DNA from: Drosophila pseudoobscura
Lineage: Eukaryota; Arthropoda; Insecta; Diptera; Drosophilidae
Assembly (NCBI RefSeq): GCF_009870125.1
Contig: NC_046680.1
Span: 21,099,501-21,163,500, forward strand
Direction of reading: 5' to 3'
DNA: 64,000 nucleotides
Shown in pieces: positions 49,228 through 61,927 of the stretch (positions are counted from its first letter, which is position 1; each line of letters starts with the position of its first letter). The translations under genes and the position numbers were made by a program. The notes beneath the pieces are model-generated. The model ran no database searches. It had not been told where the DNA came from and worked only from the letters and a program-made list of their open reading frames with translations.

Positions 49228-49922
49228 CGGAGACTGAGAGCCCAGCAGCGATACGCCAGAGAGGGATAGCCTGCTGGGCCATAGATTGGTTTACGGCTCA
49301 TCTCATCCCCCGCCAGAGCGAGACGGAGAGGCTGTCTGCTGCAGGGATGCTGCCGACGCGACGTCGCGTTGTCGTAGAATCACAGTTATTCGAGATACGA
49401 AAACACAGCAGCGGCGACACAAAAGCCCATGGAAGCGTTAGCGGCAGCGGCAGCGGTTTTCCATAAAATAAATGTTTGAGTTATGTAGAAAAACATTTTG
49501 GGCGAGAGGATTTTCGTTTTCGTTGCGATTCAGTTAACATTTGGCAACCGGATTCCGCCTCAGACAGACACGACGACCGGACCCGTGTATCCATCACCCT
49601 CGAGCTTCGAGCCTTCGAATCTTTGTTTCCCCAAGCGTCATGTACAGTTATCAGTAAGCCCCGCCGGAAACGGAAACGGATACGAAACGAAACGAAACAG
49701 TGTGCGAGTTGCTAGTGTAGTGACATGGCCTATTGGAAATCGAATTCAAACTCAATTCAAACTCCAATTCAAACTCAAACTCAAATTCAAACGCAAAGTG
49801 AATCTAGTGAATAAGCAAAATCGAACACAGTTCCTGAGTAAACATCAAAGCGAAAGTGTTGCGTCCTCTACCACATAAGAACCAAGAATAGAATCCATCT
49901 AGAATCTAGACATACGATTATC

Positions 49923-51405
49923 ATGCACACCAGCACGGATCCCATGCACACTCTGCACGACAGCGTCTCTCTGTCGCCGCCGTTGCACAAGAGTCAGCGG
50001 AGTGGCGGCGGCAGTGCTTCCTCGCGATCCGCCGCCGCTGTGGATGCCATGTCCATAGCATGTGACGATAGCGAGGAGCCGTCGGGCATTGGTGGTAGCG
50101 GCGGAGATGGCTGCGGCAACACAGGCGGTCCATTGGTGAAGCCACCGTACTCCTACATAGCCCTGATCACCATGGCCATTCTCCAGTCGCCGCACAAGAA
50201 GCTGACTCTCAGCGGGATCTGTGACTTTATCATGTCGCGGTAAGTAGTCGTAGTCCCTCCTGTCCGACCGAGGCAACTGGGGCATGTGCCGACGGCAGCA
50301 GTCGATCGAGCGGGAAAATCGTAAGCGTCATTTTCCATTTACTTACAGCTTTCCCTACTACAAGGACAAGTTCCCCGCTTGGCAGAACTCCATCCGGCAC
50401 AACCTCAGTCTAAACGACTGCTTCATCAAGGTACCGCGCGAGCCGGGCAACCCGGGCAAGGGCAACTTCTGGACCCTGGACCCTCTGGCAGAGGACATGT
50501 TCGACAATGGAAGCTTCCTGCGACGGCGGAAGCGGTACAAGCGGGCCCCCACAATGCAACGCTTCTCCTTTCCAGCGGTGTTCGGCACCCTGTCCCCCTT
50601 CTGGATACGCAAGCCTGTGCCCCTGGTCCCCGTGCACTTCAATGTGCCAAACTTCAACGGGAGCAGCCGAGACTTTGACGTGATGCACTCGCCCGCGGAT
50701 GTTTTCGACACGGCGCTGCGGGCCGACAAGAAGTTCAACTTTTTCGCCAACGCCGAGGCATCCCTTTACCAGAACAGCCAGAGTGGCGGCGACAAGTTCG
50801 ATCGCCTCTCCTTCATAAATCGCGCACGTGCTGTGGAAGCAGCGGATGCCGGGGCCGTGGATGCTCTGCCCCACAGCAGTGGCGGAGCTGGGAGTAGAGC
50901 CAGCAAGTACAAAAGTCCTTACCCCTTTGATGTGGCGACTATGGCCAGCGCCGCCGCTGGAATTCCCGGTCATGGCGAGTACGGTGAGCGGATCAGTGCT
51001 CCGGCCGGTGGTGGCTACATGGATCTCAATGTGTACAACGACGATGCGGAGGCTGATGCAGAGACCGAGGCGGAGGCAGAGGCGGACGACGATTCATGCG
51101 AGGACAAGATCGATGTGGAGAGCGCCAACGAGAACGATCAGGAGGATTCGCACATATCGGACTCCGTTGACAGTGCGTGCACGAACCGTCTGGAGGTGCC
51201 AGCGGATGTGCTGCTTTTCGAGCATGCCGAGGCCTCCAGAAGCCCTATAGTGCAGGCTCTCACGTCCAGTCCGAGGAGCCGCTACGACGGAGAGCCAGCG
51301 AACCTGCGGTCCATCAAGCAGAGCCATGCCAAGGACTTCCGCATCGAGACGCTCATCGGCCACCAGCACCGTCGCGCGGTCAGTCACGACGAGGCGAGTG
51401 ACTAG
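49923..51405 (+). CDS. fd59A: Forkhead transcription factor FoxD (fd59A)
   Basis: Two exons, 49923-50239 and 50349-51405, joined in the codon for Arg106, giving 457 residues. The forkhead domain spans about residues 73-172: [51 protein letters not shown], then [13 protein letters not shown] and RRRKRYKR. The DNA-recognition helix [15 protein letters not shown] is intact. After it come a Pro/Phe segment and a strongly acidic run (about 51,045-51,150). fd59A is the fly FoxD; it is expressed in subsets of octopaminergic and other neurons. The start is chosen as the first in-frame ATG. The 108-nt intron interrupts the domain. The position next to inaD fits 59A-B. Confidence 0.95.
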
Positions 51406-51859
51406 GTCCTGACTCTCGATTCCTTTGGATCTTAGGACCACACCACCCCTTCCGCTTGGCTTATGTATATTTCATTCCACGGTGATTTCTGTTTCGATCT
51501 AAGCACGTTTTAACACACCCTAGTCCCTAGCCTTAGCACCTAGCCAGGTCCGACAGCCAGTAGTGATCAGTATCTGTAGGAGTAGTAGAATGCCAGAGCA
51601 CAAGATTTTAATGCGACCAAATCAAACGCTATAGTTGCGAGTCCACTTACATGTATATCGGAATATATATAACTGTGTAAATCTGATCCATTGCACATCT
51701 ATAGCATACTTTTAAAGTGAATTCTAGAGGTACATACATACATAGTACGTATCTATACATATTACATGTGTAGTACTTTATGTGTGCGTGTAACAAAAAG
51801 AGAAATACTATTAAATATTAATTAGACTCTAAGACCTTTGCTGATGTTATTGAAAATTT

Positions 51860-51865
51860 AATAAA
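51860..51865 (+). terminator. fd59A polyadenylation signal
   Basis: AATAAA 455 bases after the fd59A stop, at the transition to GC-rich sequence. Confidence 0.55.
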
Positions 51866-51988
51866 CCACTACATACTAACGAAAGGCAGTTTTCCATTTA
51901 TAATTCGATTCGAGCGCGCGCTGCAGCCAGGGCTGCAGTCGAGAAACGACAGTGGTCTAACGGTAAAAGCTGTCAACTGTCAAATAAA

Positions 51989-52000
51989 GCGCATGCGCAG
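51989..52000. promoter_or_regulatory. NRF-1/Ewg-type palindrome
   Basis: GCGCATGCGCAG contains the perfect GCGCATGCGC palindrome bound by NRF-1; the fly homologue is Erect wing, a neuronal and muscle regulator. It lies about 965 bases before the Ig gene ATG, in the presumed promoter. Confidence 0.5.
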
Positions 52001-52954
52001 TAGCAGCCGCTCCGCTCAGCTCAGCGCAAGACAGCCACAAAGAGAGGCGATTGAAAACCTTGCTCACCAAAAGCTCTTCTTTGGCCGTAGGCCGTTGTAT
52101 TCCAGTGTTAAAACATTAAAAGCTGCGCTGGAAAAAGGACAACAGTTAAATAGAAGATACCAACACTATTGGTATCCAGCAGAACATAGTACACCACGCA
52201 GGTCGCGGTGGATACGCCGTGAATACGAGTACTACTCCGTACGAACTCCACACCGTTTTGGCACAATTCTCCCCCACACGCACACACTCTCGTCCGCTGC
52301 TTATACTCTACACACAATCGCACACGTTCCGTTCGCACACAGAGCAAAAAGTCGATTTTTCACCAACAAAAAGTGTTGTATATGTGGAAAGTTTTGAATT
52401 GCCAGCCATAAAATGGAACTGCAAGTGCAATAATCGAAGGTGGACGAAGTGCAGCGCTATCAGCAGGCGACAGAGAGGAGCACACGGCGAGCCGCCAGGG
52501 ATGTGCACACTCCAACTCCACCATTGGGGCCGCTCGTAGTGCTGAGCTCATCGTTTGTATGAGAAAAGTTTGTATCAGCCACGCCACCCCCGCCAACGCC
52601 ACAGCACGGCACAGCACAGCTCCTCCTCACCTCACCCTCCTAGTTGTACAACCACCAAGAGTCCCCCGGGTTCCAGTCGAACTGTTGTTCTGTGATGAGA
52701 TGTTGGTGATAATAAGTGTGATTCCCAGCCCAAATGGTGGCTGTGGCTGTCCCCGTGCCTAGGCGGCTTTGGACCCGGACCCGGACCGAGAAGCATCCCA
52801 CAACGGCAACAAAAACAAAAAGAATTAACGTCCAGAATTAGCCGATTGCAGCCTGAGTGCAGAGCAGCAACGGAGCGTCCAAGAGCATCACAACGACAAC
52901 AACGAGGAGGACCCGGCTCCGGACCCGGACCAGGTCGAAGATTAGGCAGTGCAC

Positions 52955-54387
52955 ATGGCGGGCGGGAGGGTCCTGTGCGCAACGCTGCTGGCCTGGCTGA
53001 CGTTCCTCACAGGTGAGTGCGCGGATGCAGACTCGCGAGTGTGGGGATTATCGCAAAAACCACTTGATTCCGGTCACTAATCCGTTCTCCGTTCTGTTTT
53101 GATGATTCCGACAAACACGTAGTCACCCACTCGGTGCGCATCACGAATCTGCGGGTGCCGCACACCTACACACTCGAACGTGATAACGAACCCGATCCTC
53201 TGGTACTCGACTGCGAGTACGAAATAGAGCCGAGCGAGAAGGGATTTGTGCTGAAGTGGCTGTTCAACAATCACTCCATCTACCAATGGATACCCTCTGT
53301 GAAGGGGTTCGCCATGGTGAGTCATTGTCCCTCCACCTCCTCCGCTCAGAGGGCGGCAAAAATTAATTAACATAAAATTCCTTGCGACTTATCCTTATAG
53401 GGCTTCATGAAGTCGAAGATAGACACCAAAATATTCAGCATGGAGGGCAGTCCCGGTGTTATATCGATAAAGAATCCCGACTGGAACATGACGGGGGAGT
53501 ACACCTGTGCCGTGCAGACCTTTGAGACCACGGACAAGCGGAGTGCCCGCTTACAAATAATCGGTGGGTGTCACGGTGTCACGGGTGCTATAGCTGGGAG
53601 GAGGTTTTGGAGTGGGTATGGGTATAGAGAGGCGACTTGGATTGCTGCCCTTGCCCCATCCTCCCCTCACAGTGTTTGGATAGGTGTGAGCTTTTGCCAC
53701 GTGTGATTCCCCTTTCATATTTGCATGCGTGTCAGGTGGCAGTCACTGCGGCAGCCGGAACGGAACCGCCTGTTGTCGTTGATATTCTTCTTTTATGTTT
53801 CTCTTTGGGATATTTCTTTGTTTTGTCTGACACTTGATTAATTTTCACGATTTTTCACCATCTCCCTGCTGGCAGTTCCTGAGTCGGATTTCATGCTGGA
53901 GGCACGAATGGGCGGCCCACAGTCGGATGTGGACATAATGTGTGCGGTTCAACACGTCTTTCCACAGCCGATACTGTCGGTCATGTAAGAATATATCTAT
54001 TGGAGAGCGGCATGCGACGGTTAATAAAATTCTCTGTATTACTTGTGCAGGTTCGACACCCATATACTGGATTTGGTGCTAACGGAGCTGGACCAGGACC
54101 CCAGTGGCCTCTACAGCATGACTGTGCGTACGCGCATTCCTAGAGATCAACTCGAATCCCCCACACCGATAACCTGTGCGTTTATCCTGATCGGCACGAA
54201 CTACACCAAGCGCCGGGAGACTATTTTCTATGGTAAGTAGAGGTAAGACGGAGCTGGTGCGATCCCCACGTGGAACGATGATCACTAACCACTGATAACC
54301 CCAGCAGATAAGGCCTCAACTATACAACGCAAGTGGACAACGGTCGCCGTGGTCATGTCGATCGCATCCCTAGCTCTAAGCAGTTAG
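52955..54387 (+). CDS. Secreted/GPI-type immunoglobulin-domain protein (Beat-like)
   Basis: Six exons: 52955-53012, 53123-53316, 53401-53563, 53876-53984, 54051-54232, 54305-54387. This gives about 262 residues. A signal peptide (LCATLLAWLTFLTG) is followed by an Ig V-type domain: VLDCEYEI with the first Cys, FVLKWLFNNHSIYQW with the Trp, and NMTGEYTCAVQTF with the second Cys. A second, less regular Ig-like segment contains IMCAVQHVFPQPIL. The C-terminus is hydrophobic after a basic cluster (RKWTTVAVVMSIASLALSS), as in GPI-anchored proteins. N-glycosylation sites include NMT and NYT. The layout resembles the Beaten-path family of axon-guidance receptors, but I cannot assign a member. I recall uncharacterised Ig genes at 59A-B in D. 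melanogaster (CG13532/CG5597 type). The last acceptor is a NAGNAG. Confidence 0.85.
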
Positions 54388-55287
54388 TTTGGTAGTGTCC
54401 TTTGGTGTAGTGTAGGCTATATTTGTTTTTTTTTTTATGTTTCGTATAGACGTGTTTAACGACTTTTCATTTTTAATAGAATTTTAACGGATAAACGTAA
54501 TTTTTTGCGGTATTTTTAAAAAAAGCGCTTATTTTGTAAATGCATGTAATTGTAAGGGAATCGAAACGAAACGAAGCGAAAACTAGACACCACAAAAAAA
54601 CAAAACACACTCCATGCGAAACCCAAACCCGAGAAACACACACAGCAACACACTCACAAACATAACAAATTATTGTATTCATATACATATTTACCACATA
54701 AATAAATATATATATATATAATAGTTATATATGATGTATAGGTCTAATTGAGTACAGAAACGCTAATAAAGAAAACAAAAAGAAAAGAAAACGTTAAAAG
54801 TGCATTAAACCATACGCCTTCTTATCAACTGAACTCCTTCGAAAAGGCGGATGAAAACTAATTTAGAAATTCAAACTTGGTATTTGAATTCCCTCCGAAT
54901 GCAACTCTGGGTTGTGGGTGTGCAGCCCTGGAGCGGAGTGGGCTCGTGGTTCATGCGCACATACAGGCTGGAAGGGCATTCCAGGCTGCCCATAAGTATG
55001 CAGTGAAAATGACAGCAGAGGCAGCAGCCTGAGCAGCAGCAGAAGCAGCGGAATCAACATCTTAGCAAAAAACTGACGCCATAGCATAGCCAGACAAAAG
55101 CCAAGGTTCCTGCTGTCCTCTGGCCAGTGGATTGGATAACAATATACATATGTAGGATCGAGGGCCAACATAGAAGCAGCTCCAAATACAGTTTCAATCC
55201 GAAGCAAGGCCAAAGCAGAATGTACTACTAACGGTTAACGGTTAGGGGTTAGGGGAAATAGAGAGAAGAGAATTTCGGCCAGGCACG
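54388..55287. other. 3' UTR of the Ig gene and PIP5K59B upstream region
   Basis: AT-rich sequence with AATAAA at 54,701-54,706 and again at 54,765-54,770 probably ends the Ig gene. No coding region is visible before the PIP5K59B ATG. Confidence 0.5.
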
Positions 55288-58200
55288 ATGGCTTCTGGCG
55301 ATGGCGACACCATCAACACCATCGACATGGACAGCTCCTCCACATCGCAGGCAAAGCCAGTGGATCCTAGCAATGGTAAATATCCCATCAGTACCCCCTA
55401 TCAGTTCGTTTCCACTAGACAAAAGGCCAAAGAAAGTCGACAAAAAAAATCAATGAATGGCAAATGGAAGTGTGCGCCCCTGGCGCATGTGTCTCGCGCG
55501 TAGGAATGAAGCAGCAGCGCCACCTTCCCCTCCGCCATTTGACGTGCAGACTGACAGCCAGGGACAGGCGGACTAGTTGACTGGTTGACTGGCGGACGGA
55601 CAATGACAGACCTCATAGGTTCATATTTGTACGAACCTATGGACAGGCAGGCGAAAGTTGATAACAAAGGAAAGTTTCTTGCGTGCATGGGACGGTCAAG
55701 GGCGCGGCTATGGCGAGAGGAAGGTGGGGGAGGGGAGAGGCTTGTCCAGCGGTGATTGGCCTAAAATACGTCACGGGCTGAATTAAACATGAAACATGGC
55801 TAATAATAAACTGCTTTTTCAAACTAGCCTCCAACGACCATGTGGGTAACTCATCGCCCGAGGTAAGTATATCTGCAACGCACCCCATACACTCGTATTT
55901 CTCGTAAATCATGTACAATAATGGGTTCAATTACTTTCAGTTGGGCAATCGACCCTTGCGCACGGTCAACAACAACAACAAGTCGGACAAGGAGCGAAAG
56001 ATTGGGCACAGACGTGTTGGCGAGGGCGGCGAGATTACATACAAGAAGATACAGACATCGCAGATTATGGGCTCCATACAACTTGGCATCCAGCACACCG
56101 TGAGATTATCCAGCGTTTATTCAGCTAATCCAAAGGGTCGACAGGGTGTTCATATCATCTGAATTTTCCCAACAGGTCGGCAGCCTGGCATCGAAGCCCA
56201 AGCGGGATCTACTAATGATGGACTTCTGGGAGATCGAGAGCATCACATTTCCGCCAGAGGGTTCCAGCCTTACACCTGCCCACCACTACAGTGAATTTCG
56301 ATATAAGATCTACGCCCCCATAGCTTTCCGTTACTTTCGCGATCTGTTTGGCATCCAACCAGACGACTTCATGGTGAGAACGATGCTGCAGCCCTTTTGC
56401 CGGCGCTTCCCACTGACGGAGACTCTTTTTCCAGATGTCCATGTGCACTTCTCCGCTGCGAGAACTGTCGAATCCTGGTGCTTCCGGCTCTATATTCTAC
56501 CTGACGAACGACGACGAATTCATCATCAAGACGGTGCAACACAAGGAGGGTGAATTCCTACAGAAACTACTGCCTGGGTGGGTACCGATTTTTTTTTGAT
56601 TTTGGCGTAATAGATAGCTAACTCACCATATCCGTTCGTCCTAATCCATTTCAGTTACTATATGAATCTCAATCAAAATCCGCGCACGCTTTTGCCAAAG
56701 TTCTTCGGACTATACTGCCTTCAGACGAGCAATGCCAAAAACATACGCCTGGTGGTTATGAACAATCTGCTGCCCTCGTCGGTGAGGATGCACCTGAAGT
56801 ATGACCTGAAGGGATCGACGTTCAAGCGCAAGGCGAACAAGGCGGAGCGGTCCAAGAAGTCGCCCACCTACAAGGACCTCGACTTCATGGAGCAGCACCC
56901 CAATGGGATTTTTCTAGAGGCCGAGACCTATTCGGCGTTGATCAAGACCATTCAGAGGGACTGCACGGTTCTGGAGTCGTTCAAGATCATGGACTATTCG
57001 TTGCTCCTGGGCGTGCACAATCTGGATGTGGCGCTGAAAGAGAAACTGAGCGAGACCAGGAAGCCCCTTAGGGCACCGCTGGCCGAGGACTCTGACGTGG
57101 ATGTGGACGATCCGCTGGACGGCCAGGAGGCGGATGGCAAGGATCGCGACGCTGCCACGGGCATCAGTCGGAACAAGTAAGTACTCCGCCCATTTCCACG
57201 CTGATAAACCCACGAACTCAAGAGCTAACCCAGTGTGGCATACAGATCGGTTAATCGGCAGCGTCTGGTGGCGCATTCCACGGCCATGGAGAGCATTCAA
57301 GCGGAGAGCGAACCCATCGACGACGAGGAGGATGTTCCGTAAGTTGTTTTTCAATCTCCTGTGCGATCTCTGATCAGATCATTCAACTCCACTCATCTTC
57401 AGGCCCGGTGGCATACCGGCGCGCAGCGAAAAGGGCGAGCGTCTCCTGCTCTACATCGGAATCATCGACATTCTGCAATCCTACAGGCTGAAGAAGAAGC
57501 TGGAGCACACATTCAAAAGCATCATACATGATGGGGTGAGGTGTGGTTGGGATTAAGGCGTAGCTCGCATTTCAATCCGAAATCTCTTTTCCCCAGGAAA
57601 CCGTCTCGGTCTGCCGGCCCTCGTTCTATGCTCAAAGATTTCAAAACTTCATGGCTAAGACCGTGTTCCGAAAGATACCCTCCCGTAAGTGGGCAGAGAG
57701 CGCGTCTAAATACTTCTCGGCTGAGTACTCGTACTGTATGGCATTTTTGTGGGCAATTGATTGATGGGTCCTTAGATGTTTTTCCGTAGATATATAGTTA
57801 AACACACACCCACACTGACACTGACACCGACACCCACTAATACACACACACACTGTACACTAGTATGTTGCTAATTTTGATTGATCGATTGATGTGCAGC
57901 AGCAAAAATGCAATATGGTACACCTTGGCCTGCGTAGACTCCGGATCCGATCTAATCCGCGATCGAAAATCATACGTACATATATCAATATCCAATATCC
58001 GCTCTATTCTCTGCTTTCTTTTTTTTGAATATGTCTCGAATGCATTCACACTCTCACACTTACGTATCCTACGCATATAGTGGATCTCCCCGAGATCAAG
58101 GGAAATCACAGAAAATTTCGTACCTTGGTAACCAGTTATATAGGTAAAGGAAATATTGTACAATTTTCAGTCTTCAGTTTTCGGTTTACGGTTTAGTTAT

Positions 58201-60554
58201 CTTTTGATATTATTAATCACTCACCATTTACTATATTTTGTATGATTTCGAAACGGACGCAAAAGCATGTCTCTCAATGTCACGTTAGTGTCCATTTCTG
58301 GCATACCCTGGCAACCGTACTGCTCCTTGGCTTTGCGTAGTTGCTTTGGAGGCTGTGCTTTTTGACACCTACCACATACCCCCTTGTAGCATTCTCGCCT
58401 CTAATCCCACCCTCTGCTTGCATCTTCTAGCGCTTAAGCATTCGCCCTCGAAGAGAAAAAGCCTCTCCAAGGCCATACAGCGCTCCATTGACAGCGACAA
58501 CGAGGCTTCCACCAGGCGTAAGTGGAAACCCATATCCCCTCCCCGCGTACGGTTGTCTATTGACCTCGCCCCGATCCTAATCCTCGATCTCATCTCCACA
58601 GCAATGCATGCCTCGCACTCCCACAGCAGTGGCAAGATCCACCAGCCGGCTAAGCTGCCCACCACAGAGCCCACGCCCGGCAGCGCTTCAGCGGCATCCG
58701 GAGCAGCTAGTGCCGGGCCATCATCAACGGCCAGTGGGAGTGGGATTGGTGAGCGTGAGAGGATGCCACCGCCCGTAAAACAGCGGACACCAGGGGGTGG
58801 CAGCAATCTGAAGGCTCGGGTACCACCGCCAGTGCCGCCACGAGGATCTCCTCGTCGCCGGGATGGACAGGACCGCTCGACGCCAGGTACAGAACAGCAC
58901 ACTAATCCACCACCAGCCCCAACACAGATCCACACACTGCAGGTGCCCAGGGATACCATGCCCCGCTTTGGCGACCGTCGCTCGCCCAGTAACGTCCAGG
59001 ATTGGCTCGAGCTGCATGACCTCTTCGATGCCCCTGACCCCGCTGCTACCGTTACACCACCAGGGGCGATCGCGATCCCTCCACTTTCGGTCACTTTTCT
59101 GCGAAGATCCTCTCAGATACGACGCGACTCCCAGCAGTCCGTCTACTCCACAGCCCGGTCGGAGAGCAGCTTCCGACGAAAGCAGCCGCGTGTGCTCAAC
59201 CACGTGGACATTTTTCAGCGGCAGAACAGCTTCGTGTCGCACAGTAGGCGCTCCTCAGCGGCTTCAATTATGGGAGGATTCCACCCATTGCGACCCGAGA
59301 GCTATCGCTCTGCACGATCTCGATCCTCGGGCAGCATTCCCTCCCAGCGCTCGCCCCGGCGGGATCTTCAGGATAAGCTGCAGCGGCGTCAGAAGCGCAG
59401 TCGCTATTTGCACTACGCGGATCTGGCATTGGGCGACGATGTCTGCGACACGCAGGAGGAAAATCTGTTGCAGTCGATTAGTGCCTTCCTCGAGGTGAAG
59501 CGGGAGCTGGAATCAACGCACCGCCCGAGGCGGCCACAGCCCAAGCTTGCCGAGCCGCCTCTTCCAGCGAGCATCGACAAGCAGCCCCCGAAGCCGCAGC
59601 CAATAAAGCGAGGAAAGAGACGGGCGCCCAAAGCAGCTCCATCCACGATACCCGAGAGCGACACCCGAGGCTCCCAGGACACGAGGGGGTCATCGATTGG
59701 GGGACAGCAGTAAATGCTCCGGCTAGGCACGCTTGCACCCGCTTGGCACACACTCATTCTCAGTCACAGTCACCCCAGTCTCTATTGCTATTTCTGTGTT
59801 ACTTCTTCTCCGGCCGGCCACTCATTGTATGTTCTCCTCTGGTTTGCTCTGCTCATTGTATCGCTAGGCACAACTCCATCCTGCAGTTCGACTCCTCCCC
59901 CTGCCTTCGACGACATCTCCGAGGACAGCTCGAACAAGAACAGCACATCATCGATGGGGCGCAGGTCTCACCACAACCACCACCATTACCATCATCATCA
60001 GCAGTCCCAGCAGCAGGCGTACTACCAGCAGCAGGCCCAGTACTTGGACCGCAAAATGAACATCGGACCCGCCTATCGAGGCTCCTACAAGGAGGATATT
60101 GTGAGGTAAGCCGCTGATTGGTTTGTTTCTATTGATCGTTCCAATCTTTTCAATCTCTCTGCTTTGTGTGCTCAGCGTCTCTGAGGTGCATCTGGATACA
60201 CTGCTGGCGGTGGACACATCCTCGAGCAGCCAGTATGGGTCTCGCGGCGGACTGGCCTGGACGCCGCCGGCATCAGGTGAGGGCTCCACTCCCACATGGA
60301 CAGAGGGCACACCCAGTTTTACGGACTCCAGTTCGAGTGGTGATCTCGGTAATTGGCACTTGAGATTTGCTTTTGAATCGCTTTTTGTGTTTCTATATCT
60401 ATTTGTATATATGTATTATTCGTTCACGCTTACAATCGTAGACAACTTCTCGCCCATTAACTCATCTAAAATCGATCGTCACAAGCCGACCGTGGAAGAT
60501 GCCATCAACTCTCTGTCCTCGGGAATGGTAAATATCAGAGGTTACAAGCTCTAG
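55288..60554 (+). CDS. PIP5K59B: Phosphatidylinositol 4-phosphate 5-kinase (PIP5K59B)
   Basis: Exons: 55288-55375, 55828-55862, 55941-56099, 56176-56373, 56435-56577, 56655-57176, 57246-57338, 57403-57535, 57597-57684, 58081-58143, 58431-58517. Two endings then follow: 58602-59713 (906 residues), or 58602-58886 + 59868-60105 + 60176-60348 + 60442-60554 (805 residues). The enzyme makes PI(4,5)P2 from PI4P at membranes. The PIPK catalytic core runs from [14 protein letters not shown] to the end of exon 10. It includes the [18 protein letters not shown] nucleotide-binding region, [12 protein letters not shown], the catalytic [11 protein letters not shown], and the activation-loop region [19 protein letters not shown]. 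The tails are Ser/Arg/Pro-rich and disordered, with PPPVPPR. An AATAAA at 61,309 fits the 3' end. Confidence 0.93.
58602..59713 (+). CDS. PIP5K59B: PIP5K59B alternative terminal exon (long form)
   Basis: Bases 58,602-59,713 stay open from the acceptor CCACAG to TAA and encode 370 Ser/Arg/Pro-rich residues (for example [39 protein letters not shown]). A donor inside it, CCAG|GTACAG after 58,886, is in phase 1 and would join the acceptor before 59,868, giving the other C-terminus ([21 protein letters not shown]...). The first 95 residues would then be shared by both forms. Confidence 0.6.
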
Positions 60555-61927
60555 ATATAATCGTCTGCCACGTAATAGATTACACCCGATCTACAGACAG
60601 ACAGACAACACACACATACACATACATTAATACATACACACGAGATCTCAATGGGGCAGGGCAGTGGGGCTTACTCATCCTAGAAATTTCTAAATTGCAA
60701 AACCGTTTTTCAGTTTGGGTGTTGTTCACTCCGTTTTCTGATACGCATCCCACAATCTTGCAGCCTTGCTACCGTTTGTATAACTTATTCGCATTGCATT
60801 CTTATAGATCAACTAACATAGCATGTGATGACGGCACACAAGACACAACACCGAGAACCCAACCAAGCCTGCGACTCGAATACAACATCAGCCACACACA
60901 AAATGATAATTCTTGCGTGCTCAGGACGCACTTGTATAGCTAGGATATAATCAAAATGCGCCCGCCCTCGTATAGCCACATGAGTAACACGGGCACACAC
61001 CATACCACGAAAACGCATCCCCATCTGGCCATCCTCAAGCGAACATTGGATGTGAATTGTTCGAGGAATACACAAATCTATGCAAAAAAAAAGCAGGCAG
61101 AAATCAATACTGCAAATGATATTACAGATATACATATAGCAAGAAGAGAGCAAATAATACTAAGACGGATGCAGATGTCAGCCAGTTCCAGTTGCAATTC
61201 CAGTTCCCATAATCTCTTAATCGTTATATTACGTTCCCTATACTCGTACATATTGTATGGTTCAAGAGTTCGTTTGGAAAAAATATACTCGAACAATACA
61301 CTGAAATTAATAAACGTTTTTGCGATACGATACCCTTGATCTCCGATATATCCACATACGTATTATGTATACAGTATACCCTATGTATAATCAGCAATCG
61401 CGATATTACAATTACAATATTGTTGTAAAATATTTAAATTTACATGCCAGAAGCAAACCAAGAGCAAAATTATATACATATTATTCATTTTGAATTTATT
61501 CTCGATTTAAATTAATTGTAAACGCGCTTAGGTTTACTAACAAACTTTAGACGGGATAGGGGCATAGTGGGACAACATCACAGGACCATAGTCGGACAGG
61601 ACTGAACGGGGCAATACGAATGCTCGTAATTGAAGCAACAGACGGACACGGACAATGACTCGAGACGCGACGTATCGTATACTCCTGGGACAGAAATATG
61701 AAAGAATTGATTATTTATTAATTAGTTGAATGTTATTTAACTTATATGCATTATTCTAAAGATTACTGAAACCCAATTGTAATTACAATAAATTAAATTG
61801 CAAGGTTGAATTTCCGGCTCTGCTTCTCTGTGCTTTTTCGAATGCGAATTTGCTAAACTATAACATACATATATTGTTACAATAGGGGTACGGTACCCTT
61901 TTACCAAGTGGGGCGGGGCGACAGTGA
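60555..61927. other. PIP5K59B 3' UTR and convergent flank of EMC8-9
   Basis: There is no credible coding exon beyond 60,554. AATAAA at 61,309-61,314 probably ends PIP5K59B. TTTATT at 61,714-61,719 is a possible minus-strand signal for EMC8-9. The rest is AT-rich with no structure I recognise. Confidence 0.5.
61309..61314 (+). terminator. PIP5K59B polyadenylation signal
   Basis: AATAAA followed by a T-rich stretch, 755 bases after the last PIP5K59B stop. Confidence 0.5.

Larger units (their letters stand above)
38644..49922. other. 11-kb gene-poor region upstream of fd59A
   Basis: I find no conserved protein gene. It probably holds the inaD promoter at its left end and fd59A enhancers in the rest. 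It contains GA-rich runs (40,540-40,555, 40,858-40,890, 49,206-49,227), a CCCCCCCC run at about 40,593, a TCATCC-type run (45,575-45,610), and GTGGCT repeats (46,645-46,670). Two ATG-initiated open frames stand out and are listed separately. Confidence 0.45.
51406..52954. other. fd59A 3' UTR and promoter/leader of the Ig-domain gene
   Basis: AATAAA at 51,860-51,865 probably ends the fd59A transcript. From about 51,900 the DNA changes to GC-rich promoter-like sequence with an inverted repeat (CTGCAGCC..GGCTGCAG near 51,920) and a GCGCATGCGC palindrome at 51,989. Bases 52,000-52,954 look like a 5' leader with no long frame I can support. Confidence 0.45.

Noticed and set aside
51942-52000. tRNA-like GGTCTAACGGTAAAA string
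   Set aside because: No acceptor-stem pairing, no proper B box and no CCA-side symmetry, so it is not a tRNA gene.
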